A stretch of DNA of 6,064 nucleotides from Anaerolineae bacterium (GTDB lineage Bacteria; Chloroflexota; Anaerolineae; DUEN01): positions 1-6,064 of the forward strand of contig JAGHDS010000103.1 in the NCBI GenBank assembly GCA_021159845.1, in the 5' to 3' direction. The translations under genes were made by a program, and so were the position numbers. This document shows, piece after piece, positions 1-5,823 of the stretch; within the stretch, counting starts at the first letter, position 1; every line of letters begins with the position of its first letter. The notes under the pieces were generated by a model. It was given only the letters and a program-made list of their open reading frames with translations. It was not told the origin of the DNA and made no database searches.

Positions 1-1611
1 ATACAGAGAGATGCTTGCCGGGGGGAGGAATCGCCGGGGCAGCGCCTGGTGAGCGCGGGGGTGCAGGCGGCTGATCCCCAGCAATGTCAGGCCATCGCCC
101 ACCGAAAGGTGCAGGGGGACCTCTATGGCCGGAGCTTGTCGTTGTGGAGTTGGGCGCACCTCGACGAGGGTTAGCCCGGCCGAGGAGAAGCGCGCCTTCG
201 GGTCGACTTCGGACTGGGCGATGGGAATGGCATCGAACGTGCTCAGTACAGTGTGCCCCGCCGCGATCTCCTGTCTTGCCTGGGGAGCGCCGATGGGCTT
301 CAGGTCCGGGCGTACACCCCATATCTGGGTGATGTAGTCCAGCGCCAGCAGCTCGTCAAGTGTGCCGAGGATGGCTGCCCCGGCGGGGGGATCGTCGGCG
401 ATGATACGCCAGCCTGGGTCCAGTCCGACATCCCCCGGCCGGCCGGATGAGTCGGCACCGGGCAGGCTCAGCGCGAATCGGTAGGCGATCAGGGCACACA
501 GTGCGATGATGACGGCGGCTCGTGTCGCCCGGGTGTGCCTGGCTGGCCGGTGTATCCATGCCTCGTGGGCGGCGATTGCCAATCCCAGCAGGATGATCGG
601 GTATGCTGGCATGATGACCTGGTACCAGTTGCCCAGCCGGTCGATGAAGCAGAAGGTCAGGTAAATCGCCAGGGTGCTGTAGAGGAGGATCGCGCGGCGG
701 CGGCCGAGCCGGCTGATGCCCCACAGGCCGATCAGCAACACCGGCCATGTGAGCTCGCGCCACACCAGGGCGGGGAACTCGCCCGTCCACAGCGGCGATA
801 AGCTCCAGGTCAGCTCGTCGCGCCCTTGCCTGGTGCTCAGGAAGGACCAGAACCACTGCCATGTGCTTGTCCAATGGCCTGCGCCTCGCCACTCGGGATG
901 CTGGGCGCCGCGTACGTACACGTAGATGTAGGACAGGAGGGGCAGAGCGGCCAGAACGATGACTTTAGCGATGAGGCGGGGGCGGCGGAGCAGATCGGGA
1001 CGGCGGCTGAGGACCAGCCAGAGGATCGGCGGCACGATGAAGAGCACGGTGACCATGTGAGCCAGCCCTATCCCTGTGAGAAAGGCCAGCGCCAGCAGAT
1101 ATCGGTCTCCATTTTCCCCGCGTTCCTCGGCAGCTTCCCAGCGAAAAGCCAGCCAGAGCATTAACAGCGTCTGGGCCACAGCCGAGGTATACTGCTCGGT
1201 CGTGGTCGCGTAATACCAGAAGAAGTAGGTGACAGCATAGAAGGCGGTGCATAGCCCGGAGATGGCCCAGTTCTGGTCGGTGACATCGAGCAGAATCCGG
1301 TAGAGCAGCCATAGGGCCAGCAGCGCCCACAGCGTGGAATAGCTGGATAGGATGCGGATGGGGTTGCTGTAGGGGCCCAGCAACAATCGGCCCAGCCGGA
1401 ACCACATCCAGCCGCCCATAGTGTACAGGGGATACCCCGGGGCGTTAGACGGGCGTGCCTGGACCTGGGCATACTGGTGGGTGATCAGGTCGCCGCCGCG
1501 CAGCTCTTCAGGCTGTAGCCCGTCGTCCAGCGTCCACAGGTAGAGGGCCAGCGCAGCGATCAGCAACACCAGGGCGACCAGCCGGGCGGGCTGAACCGGC
1601 CGTGACAACAT
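1..1611 (-). CDS. DUF2723/GT39-like polytopic membrane glycosyltransferase, partial (C-terminus beyond window)
   Basis: An uninterrupted frame of 537 codons runs from an ATG at 1611 off the left edge, so the C-terminus is missing. Hydrophobic segments lie near residues 11-29, 90-108, 116-134, 142-157, 171-199, 215-236, 306-323, 330-350 and 363-378. A mostly soluble C-terminal part begins near 380. The first loop after TM1 carries an acidic residue (D41 in RGGD) followed by NAPGYPLY (56-63), which matches the GDS...HPPGYPLY signature of DUF2723, a family related to GT39 mannosyltransferases. TEQYT (138-142) and GLAHM near 182 fit its other conserved spots. Such enzymes use polyprenyl-phosphate sugars outside the cytoplasmic membrane; donor and acceptor here are unknown. 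An in-frame ATG at 1650 would add 13 residues. Neither start has a strong Shine-Dalgarno, so the start is uncertain. The family call is by motif reading only. Confidence 0.8.
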   Translation of the reverse strand, partial: MLSRPVQPARLVALVLLIAALALYLWTLDDGLQPEELRGGDLITHQYAQVQARPSNAPGYPLYTMGGWMWFRLGRLLLGPYSNPIRILSSYSTLWALLALWLLYRILLDVTDQNWAISGLCTAFYAVTYFFWYYATTTEQYTSAVAQTLLMLWLAFRWEAAEERGENGDRYLLALAFLTGIGLAHMVTVLFIVPPILWLVLSRRPDLLRRPRLIAKVIVLAALPLLSYIYVYVRGAQHPEWRGAGHWTSTWQWFWSFLSTRQGRDELTWSLSPLWTGEFPALVWRELTWPVLLIGLWGISRLGRRRAILLYSTLAIYLTFCFIDRLGNWYQVIMPAYPIILLGLAIAAHEAWIHRPARHTRATRAAVIIALCALIAYRFALSLPGADSSGRPGDVGLDPGWRIIADDPPAGAAILGTLDELLALDYITQIWGVRPDLKPIGAPQARQEIAAGHTVLSTFDAIPIAQSEVDPKARFSSAGLTLVEVRPTPQRQAPAIEVPLHLSVGDGLTLLGISRLHPRAHQALPRRFLPPASISLY

Positions 1612-1658
1612 AGGAACCCCATGTCGCAGCGAGGATTCGAGTGATCTCATCGGCGCCT

Positions 1659-1688
1659 ACTATAGCATACGCTGGCCCGGCGCGCCAA
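1659..1688 (-). promoter_or_regulatory. Putative sigma70-type promoter of the glycosyltransferase gene
   Basis: On the minus strand TTGGCG (1688-1683, 4/6 to TTGACA) is followed after 18 bases by TATAGT (1664-1659, 5/6 to TATAAT). It fills the short gap between the methyltransferase stop (1702) and the glycosyltransferase start. Transcription would begin near 1652, almost on the alternative ATG at 1650. That would give either a leaderless message from 1650 or a leader of about 40 bases before the ATG at 1611. Called by eye. Confidence 0.4.
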
Positions 1689-1701
1689 GTGCTTGCCTCT
1701 C

Positions 1702-2346
1702 TTACTCGCGATCCGTTTTCTCGAGGAGCAGCACCTCGCTGGGCACGCCGAATTCCACGACCACCTCTCGATGGAGGATGGAGAGGCCGGCCGCCTGGGC
1801 GCGTGGGGCCAGATGCAGGGGGCGGCATCCCCCGCACACCGTTGGGCTGACTGCATATATCCCTTTCCAGAGGGATACGATCGCCTTACTGGACAGGTTG
1901 ACGCCCTCGGTCATGGTGATGACGACGGCTTGGCCCTGGGGGGCGAGGACGCGGTGGTACTCGCGTAAGATAGGGATGATGGAGTCAGGGGGCATCAGGT
2001 CCAGCACGTACGCGCAGAGAATCCGGTCGAATGTGTTCGGGCAAAACGGGAGATGGACAGCGTTTGCCTGGACCAGAGGGACCTGTGCCTGCTCTCGTGC
2101 CAGCTGGAGCATAGCTGTGGAGATGTCCAGGCCTACAATCAGGCGCGCGGCGGCCTTTGCCAGCACGCGGAGTTCCCGCCCTGGCCCGGCGCCCACGTCG
2201 AGAACGTAATCTCCAGCGCGTGGGTTCAAGAGGGCCACGCCGCGGGCCTTGGCCCTGCTCTCAAACCGGTCCAGGAGCGCGTACCATCTCGCAATACGAT
2301 CATACAGCCGTTGTGCAACCTGAGTTGTGAGTCCTTTTGCTCTCAT
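1702..2346 (-). CDS. Class I SAM-dependent methyltransferase (UbiE/Methyltransf_11-like)
   Basis: This 214-residue soluble protein has a Rossmann-type SAM-binding core. Motif I is VLDVGAGPG (48-56). An acidic residue at the end of strand 2 lies in GLDIS (D74), where the ribose hydroxyls of SAM would bind. The post-motif stretch LPFCPNTFD (99-107) resembles the LPF...SFD signature of UbiE-like and Methyltransf_11 enzymes. The C-terminal part carries CGGCRPLHL (171-179), with Cys171 and Cys174 spaced CxxC, then a final beta-rich segment. The methyl acceptor cannot be deduced: quinone, lipid or small-molecule substrates are all possible. The ATG at 2346 has a strong Shine-Dalgarno (AGGAG at 2359-2355, 8-base spacer). 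The gene is divergent from murI and lies 90 bases upstream of the glycosyltransferase start on the same strand, so read-through into it is possible. Confidence 0.87.
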   Translation of the reverse strand: MRAKGLTTQVAQRLYDRIARWYALLDRFESRAKARGVALLNPRAGDYVLDVGAGPGRELRVLAKAAARLIVGLDISTAMLQLAREQAQVPLVQANAVHLPFCPNTFDRILCAYVLDLMPPDSIIPILREYHRVLAPQGQAVVITMTEGVNLSSKAIVSLWKGIYAVSPTVCGGCRPLHLAPRAQAAGLSILHREVVVEFGVPSEVLLLEKTDRE

Positions 2347-2376
2347 TGCGTGTACTCCTGGGTCCCCGCTGGCCTG

Positions 2377-2386
2377 AAGGGAGGGG
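2377..2386 (+). promoter_or_regulatory. Ribosome binding site that sets the murI GTG start
   Basis: The purine run AAGGGAGGGG contains GGAGG (2380-2384) five bases ahead of the GTG at 2390. The ATG overlapping it at 2388 is followed directly by TGA and cannot start the protein, so GTG is the start. Confidence 0.75.
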
Positions 2387-2389
2387 AAT

Positions 2390-3190
2390 GTGAGCCGCTG
2401 GATTGCTCTGTTTGATTCCGGCGTTGGCGGGTTGTCCGTCTGGCGGGAGGTTGTCCGTTTATTGCCGGGGCAGCCTTTACTATACTTGGCCGACCAGGCT
2501 CATTGTCCGTATGGCACGCGCTCCCTGGAGGAGGTCCAGCGCATCGCTCAGGCGGTGGTGGCGTGGCTGGTGGAACAAGGGGCGGAGCTTGTCGTCGTGG
2601 CGTGCAATACGGCCTCGGCTGCTGCCCTCTATACGCTGCGCGAGCGCTTTCCCATACCCATTGTTGGCATGGAGCCAGCGGTCAAGCCGGCCGCGCTGCG
2701 TACCAGGAGCGGTCGCGTCGGCGTGTTGGCGACGCCGGCCACCTTTCAGGGAGAGCCGTACGCCCGGCTGTTGGCCCGCTACGCCCGAGGCGTTCATGTC
2801 ATCGCTCAGCCCTGCCCGGGTTGGGTGGAGCACGTGGAGGAGGGACGTCTTGATGATCCGGTTACGGCGGAGTTGGTCGAGCGGTATGTGGTGCCGTTGT
2901 GCGCCGCTGGTGTTGATGAGCTGGTGCTGGGATGCACCCATTACCCCTTCCTTCGGCCGTGGATCGAGCAGGCGGCTGGTCCGGGTGTGGAGGTGATCGA
3001 TCCAGCCCCGGCCGTGGCGCGGCAGGTGGAGCGTGTCGGAGGCGCGAGCATAATGTCGGCAGGCGATGCGCCCGCGTATCGCTTCGTCACGACCGGCGAT
3101 GGGGCTCGTTTCCGGGAGCAGTTACGGCGTCTCATCGGCTGGCAGGGAGACGTTGAAACCGCTACCTGGCTGGATGGCAAGCTCGCGTAG
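2390..3190 (+). CDS. murI: Glutamate racemase MurI
   Basis: Interconverts L- and D-glutamate without cofactor in the cytoplasm, supplying the D-Glu that MurD adds to the peptidoglycan stem peptide. The 266-residue length is normal for the family. The N-terminal IALFDSGVGGLSV (5-17) supplies the Asp9-Ser10 pair. PYGTRS (40-45) is the conserved substrate loop. Both catalytic cysteines are present: Cys72 in ACNTASA (71-77) and Cys182 in LGCTHYPFL (180-188), which also carries His184. TPATF (115-119) and IDPAPAVA (203-210) are further family motifs. Translation starts at a GTG five bases after GGAGG. The gene is transcribed away from the methyltransferase with a 43-base gap, and its end faces the GAF gene. 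All essential residues are intact, so the enzyme should be active. Confidence 0.96.
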   Translation: MSRWIALFDSGVGGLSVWREVVRLLPGQPLLYLADQAHCPYGTRSLEEVQRIAQAVVAWLVEQGAELVVVACNTASAAALYTLRERFPIPIVGMEPAVKPAALRTRSGRVGVLATPATFQGEPYARLLARYARGVHVIAQPCPGWVEHVEEGRLDDPVTAELVERYVVPLCAAGVDELVLGCTHYPFLRPWIEQAAGPGVEVIDPAPAVARQVERVGGASIMSAGDAPAYRFVTTGDGARFREQLRRLIGWQGDVETATWLDGKLA

Positions 3191-3245
3191 CCCGCTCGCG
3201 TGTTCCACTGGACGCCCGGCGGATTCGTGTAGCCCGGCTTGTGGC

Positions 3246-3266
3246 CCGGTCGTAGAGGTCTACCGG
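3246..3266 (+). terminator. Possible stem-loop downstream of murI
   Basis: CCGG...TAGA on the left can pair with TCTACCGG (3259-3266) on the right, leaving a three-base bulge and a very tight loop. There is no T-run after it, so it is at best a weak or factor-assisted termination or RNA-stabilising structure. It lies 56 bases after the murI stop. Confidence 0.25.
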
Positions 3267-3271
3267 ATGAT

Positions 3272-3379
3272 GTTATCCCAAATATCGCAAGGGTGATTTG
3301 GGATATTCTTGGGATAATTTGCGATAACATTGTGATATTTGGGATAGTCTTGGGATATCTTGGGTTATTTGCGTATAAC
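3272..3379. repeat. Imperfect terminal inverted repeats bounding the octamer block
   Basis: The left end (3272-3291) and the reverse complement of the right end (3359-3379) align as GTTAT, then CAAATA, then CAAG, with 17 of 21 columns identical and one single-base gap. Independently, 3274-3290 can pair with 3330-3346 over 17 positions, the only non-Watson-Crick pair being G-U in RNA. Inner alternatives exist: 3274-3283 with 3296-3305 (10 pairs) and 3363-3368 with 3375-3380 (6 pairs, 6-base loop). No transposase lies nearby. Confidence 0.6.
3274..3376 (+). repeat. Helically phased array of the octamer TTGGGATA and variants (2 inverted + 8 direct copies)
   Basis: Direct copies start at 3298 (TTGGGATA), 3309 (TTGGGATA), 3319 (TTGCGATA), 3330 (TTGTGATA), 3339 (TTGGGATA), 3350 (TTGGGATA), 3360 (TTGGGTTA) and 3369 (TTGCGTAT). 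The start-to-start steps are 11, 10, 11, 9, 11, 10 and 9, a mean of 10.1 bases, or about one turn of B-DNA. Two copies on the opposite strand precede them: TATCCCAA (3274-3281) and TATCGCAA (3283-3290), nine bases apart. The block is AT-rich in a GC-rich setting. It could be a multi-site protein-binding array, a structured transcript, or the remnant of a small mobile repeat. The repetition is certain, the role unknown. Confidence 0.85.
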
Positions 3380-3401
3380 CGAGCCTCGCGAGGTGCCCGG
3401 T
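3378..3401. terminator. Possible bidirectional stem-loop between the convergent genes
   Basis: ACCG (3378-3381) and CGGT (3398-3401) can pair around the perfect 10-base palindrome CCTCGCGAGG (3384-3393). The structure lies 26 bases past the GAF stop in that gene's direction of transcription and could serve either strand. No T-run follows on either side, so termination is inferred from position and dyad symmetry only. Confidence 0.3.
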
Positions 3402-3426
3402 CGAAGCGCTCTCTTTGCCCGTGACT

Positions 3427-4482
3427 CTACGAAAACGTCAGGAAGCGGTACCACCCGGCCCAGTCCTCCCGTGCGGCCTCGTAGCGCTCGCTGAGTGCTT
3501 CGTGCAGGCGGGCGTTTTCGATGGCTACGGCGCCCAGGTTGGCGATGGTCTCCAGGAACTCCACCTCTTCCTCGCTGAACCGGTGAGGCTGGGCCGAATA
3601 GGCTCGTAGCACGCCGATGATCTGGTCATGGACCCGAAGCGGGACGGCCAATACGGATCGGATGCCTTCCTGGAGGGCCTCCTGCGGGTATTGGAGCCCG
3701 GTCTCGCTTTGAATATCGTAGATCATCGTCGGCCGGCCTTGCAGCACCTCCCGGTCAATGGGGCTGTCTTTGACCCAGATATCGCCCTTTTGCAGGTATT
3801 GATCACTCAGCCCCTGCGCGGCCATCAGATGTAAGCGGCGCTTGCGCCGTCCTAGCAGTCGGATTGAGGCCGCTTTGCAGTTCACTGCCTCAACTACGTT
3901 GCGCAACAGAGCTTTAAGCACCTTGTCGAGCTTAAGGCTGGAGTTCACCTCAGACGCGATGGTGTGTATGGCGTGGTACATGTAGGCGTTACGGATGGCC
4001 CGGGCGGCCAGGTTCGCAATCGCGCCCACCAGTAGTTGCTCATCCTGAGCGAAGCGGTGGGGTTCGTCCGTATATACCCGTAGCACGCCCAGGTTGCGAT
4101 CTCGAATGCGCAATGGGACAGCCAGCACAGAGCGGATGCCCTCCGCTCGTGCTTCATCCGGGTATTGAAGGCCGCCGTCGTGAAGGATATCGTGAAGTGC
4201 CACCGCGTTCCCTTGCAAGACCTGGCGGTCTATGGGGCTGTGCGTGACCTCGACGGGGCCTTTGGCCAGATAGCGGTCGCTAAGCCCGACCGCGGCCTGC
4301 ATCTCCAGCGTCTGCCGCTCCTGGTCTAGTAGCCGGATCGAGGCCGCCTTATATCCCAGCTCTCGCACGATGATCTCCAGCATATGTTGCAGGAGCTCTT
4401 GTTGTTTGTAGCTGGCATTCATGACCTCTGCGATGCTGTAGATGATCCGGATGATCCGGTAGGCCTCGTTGTCCTCTTGCAT
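3427..4482 (-). CDS. Tandem double-GAF domain protein without an output domain
   Basis: This 351-residue soluble protein consists of two GAF domains (about residues 13-170 and 171-328) and a short C-terminal tail. GAF domains bind small ligands or chromophores, or mediate dimerisation in signalling proteins. Each copy repeats KAASIRLL (45, 203), GLSD (66, 224), SPIDR (82, 240), EGIRSVLAVPLR (114, 272), PHRF (141, 299) and IANL (155, 313). The offset is always 158 residues, and about 70 of 127 core positions are identical. No histidine kinase, GGDEF, HD-GYP, PP2C or DNA-binding domain is present, so it would have to signal through a partner. There is no conserved Cys in both copies to suggest a bilin chromophore; the only Cys is C202. 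The ATG at 4482 has AGGAGG six bases upstream and lies 22 bases after the DUF1634 stop, so cotranscription is likely. The ligand is unknown. Confidence 0.9.
   Translation of the reverse strand: MQEDNEAYRIIRIIYSIAEVMNASYKQQELLQHMLEIIVRELGYKAASIRLLDQERQTLEMQAAVGLSDRYLAKGPVEVTHSPIDRQVLQGNAVALHDILHDGGLQYPDEARAEGIRSVLAVPLRIRDRNLGVLRVYTDEPHRFAQDEQLLVGAIANLAARAIRNAYMYHAIHTIASEVNSSLKLDKVLKALLRNVVEAVNCKAASIRLLGRRKRRLHLMAAQGLSDQYLQKGDIWVKDSPIDREVLQGRPTMIYDIQSETGLQYPQEALQEGIRSVLAVPLRVHDQIIGVLRAYSAQPHRFSEEEVEFLETIANLGAVAIENARLHEALSERYEAAREDWAGWYRFLTFS
3499..4446 (-). repeat. Internal head-to-tail duplication within the GAF gene (2 x 474 bases)
   Basis: Two abutting units, 4446-3973 (residues 13-170) and 3972-3499 (residues 171-328), encode GAF copies that align without a single gap at a shift of exactly 158 codons. 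The match is strong in protein but diverged, about 56% identical in the core, so the duplication is not recent. Confidence 0.85.
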
Positions 4483-4504
4483 ATGATTCCTCCTTGTTCT
4501 GGCG

Positions 4505-4915
4505 CTAGCCGATCCACAGTCCGGCGAACATCACGGCCAGTACGATCAGCGTGATCACAACGAATACCCAGTCGCCCTGGCGGGCCAGGCCCACTGCAAC
4601 CCCGAGCAGTCGTAGGATAGGGGAGATGATGAGGACGATGAGCCCCAGGGAGAACAGGAGATCAGGGCCGTTCGCGTGGGTCAACTCGGTGATTTGCGCG
4701 ACGTGATGGACAGGGGGGAGATGAGCAACGGCCTGCCAGACGCCGCCAGCGATAAAGAGCACCGCGCTGATAATCAGCGTTGCCATGAGCAGGCGTTGCA
4801 CGAGCCGATCAACCTGTCGGGTACTGGCGATCGCTTGGAGCGCCGCCTCGTCTTCCTCGCTGATCTCTTCGATGTCGATATCCGGAATCAACCTGGCGTA
4901 ATCGAGCTGCTTCAT
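4505..4915 (-). CDS. DUF1634 family membrane protein, TSUP partner
   Basis: A 136-residue protein with a charged cytoplasmic-type N-terminus rich in Asp and Glu (about 11-25), then three predicted membrane helices near residues 42-61, 86-108 and 116-135. The second helix ends in SLGLIVLIISPILRL (89-103), the hallmark of DUF1634, a small family often encoded beside TSUP permeases. Its biochemical role is not established; an accessory subunit of the adjacent permease is the natural inference. The start at 4915 overlaps the permease stop as ATGA (4915-4912), and GGAAGG (4931-4926) lies ten bases upstream, both pointing to translational coupling. An in-frame ATG at 4933 would add six residues and overlap the permease by 22 bases; I consider it less likely. 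The GAF gene follows after 22 bases. Confidence 0.85.
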   Translation of the reverse strand: MKQLDYARLIPDIDIEEISEEDEAALQAIASTRQVDRLVQRLLMATLIISAVLFIAGGVWQAVAHLPPVHHVAQITELTHANGPDLLFSLGLIVLIISPILRLLGVAVGLARQGDWVFVVITLIVLAVMFAGLWIG

Positions 4916-5715
4916 CCCGTGATTGCCTTCCATGCCATCTGTATGGTGAGAATGAATAATAGGATCTGGAACAGTCGCTTAAGTGTCATGGAACGTGCTC
5001 GGGCACCGAACCACGATCCCAATTGGGCCCCTACCAGGATGCCCAGGGCGATGGGAACGGCCACCTGGGGGTCGATCATGCCCTTGGTATAGTAGACCAG
5101 CGCGCTGGTAGCCGCGGTCATCCCGACCATGAAGTTGGATGTGGCGATGGTCGCCTTGAGCGGCACGCCCATGACCACGCTCATGATGGGCACGTTGATG
5201 AAACCGCCGCCGACGCCCAACAGGCCGGATAAGTTCCCCGCGATGAAGGCGGTGGTCCAGCCCAGGGGCAAGCGACGGACGCCGTATCGCACCACGCGCC
5301 CCGTGAAGGGATCCATGTAGGCCGTGTTCAGGATGCCCAGGGACGGCCGCGCGGCCTCATCGCTGGGCAACTGACGCATGCTGAACATGACAAATGGCAA
5401 CAACACGGCGAACATTCCCTGGAGCACGCGCGGGCTGAGGAACGCCGCGGTCAGGCCGCCGGTGAGCGCCCCCAACGTGGTCCCCACGGCCAGGACCATG
5501 CCCAGCCGGGTGTGGGTCAGGCTCGACCCGGCGTACACGGCGCCCGCCGCGGTGGAGGTGGCGATGACACTGACCAGGCTGGCGCCGATGGCCGCCTTGA
5601 TCGGGATATGGAAGAGGACCGTGAGCAAAGGGACCGTGATGATCCCGCCGCCGATCCCGAGCAGGGCGCCCAAGGCCCCTACCGCGATGGCGATTAAGAA
5701 CAAGGCGATGAACAT
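4912..5715 (-). CDS. TSUP (TauE/SafE) family membrane permease
   Basis: A 267-residue polytopic protein of the TauE/SafE family, whose characterised members move sulfite, sulfonates or other organic anions across the cytoplasmic membrane. The two half-repeats are visible: GLLGIGGG-type motifs sit at 13-31 (GALGALLGIGGG then VP) and 160-178 (GNLSGLLGVGGG then VP). Each is followed by a KA-I-A-S or KATIATSN stretch (40-61, 187-209). The rest is mainly hydrophobic helices, and a polar loop (about 115-150) separates the halves. The exact substrate cannot be read from sequence. I chose the ATG at 5715 because it has GAGG (5725-5722) six bases upstream and begins directly at the first helix. The frame is open back to an ATG at 5817, but the extra 34 residues look non-conserved and lie over the predicted leader. 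It overlaps DUF1634 downstream by four bases. Confidence 0.92.
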   Translation of the reverse strand: MFIALFLIAIAVGALGALLGIGGGIITVPLLTVLFHIPIKAAIGASLVSVIATSTAAGAVYAGSSLTHTRLGMVLAVGTTLGALTGGLTAAFLSPRVLQGMFAVLLPFVMFSMRQLPSDEAARPSLGILNTAYMDPFTGRVVRYGVRRLPLGWTTAFIAGNLSGLLGVGGGFINVPIMSVVMGVPLKATIATSNFMVGMTAATSALVYYTKGMIDPQVAVPIALGILVGAQLGSWFGARARSMTLKRLFQILLFILTIQMAWKAITG

Positions 5716-5721
5716 ATCATA

Positions 5722-5725
5722 CCTC
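5722..5725 (-). promoter_or_regulatory. Ribosome binding site supporting the 5715 start of the TSUP gene
   Basis: GAGG on the minus strand precedes the ATG at 5715 with a six-base spacer. The upstream in-frame ATG at 5817 lacks such a site, so this decides the start. Confidence 0.6.
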
Positions 5726-5823
5726 GACCAATAGAAATAATCTTGTAAAATCGACGCGCTCCTGACCGGGTGAGGTGGCTTCAGATGAGCCAGATGGGCA
5801 GGGAGGCGATAACACATTGTAGG

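Larger units (their letters stand above)
3191..3426. other. Convergent intergenic region carrying an AT-rich repeat block
   Basis: These 236 bases separate the stop of murI (plus) from the stop of the GAF gene (minus). The outer parts are GC-rich like the rest of the window. The centre (about 3271-3380) drops to roughly 40% GC and holds the octamer array. GCCCGGTCG occurs on each side (3244-3252 and 3395-3403). An open frame at 3239-3424 crosses the region, but it starts at TTG without a Shine-Dalgarno and draws its hydrophobic sequence from the repeats, so I do not call a gene. No U-tract terminator is evident. Confidence 0.75.

Noticed and set aside
356..1472. Several minus-strand frames of 100-180 codons (356-892, 965-1405, 1161-1472)
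   Set aside because: They are rich in Arg, Pro and His with no domain pattern. The overlapping frame from 1611 gives a coherent multi-helix DUF2723-like protein across the same bases.
1778..2209. Plus-strand frames opposite the methyltransferase (1778-2209, 2053-2415)
   Set aside because: No recognisable domain, and the opposite strand carries clear SAM-binding motifs with a strong ribosome site.
2403..2996. Plus-strand 197-codon frame inside murI
   Set aside because: It is a frame-shifted shadow of murI, rich in Arg, Ser and Trp, while the murI frame holds all catalytic motifs.
3274..3376. CRISPR array
   Set aside because: Units are eight bases with gaps of one to three bases; there are no spacers of normal length and no cas genes.
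3273..3376. Replication origin with DnaA boxes
   Set aside because: TTATCCCAA matches the TTATCCACA box at only 7 of 9 positions, the other copies are no closer, and no dnaA, dnaN or plasmid rep gene is present.
3239..3424. Plus-strand 61-codon frame with a hydrophobic middle, resembling a small membrane protein
   Set aside because: It starts at TTG without a ribosome site, and its hydrophobic residues come from translating the TTGGGATA array. The 10-11 base steps do not keep frame, unlike a selected peptide repeat.
4676..5734. Plus-strand frames opposite DUF1634 and TSUP (4676-5092, 5378-5734)
   Set aside because: They are antisense shadows of membrane protein genes, have no domain pattern, and overlap the strongly supported TSUP and DUF1634 frames.
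5716..5816. Riboswitch in the TSUP leader
   Set aside because: The leader is long enough, but I found only a four-pair hairpin and no motif of a known class.
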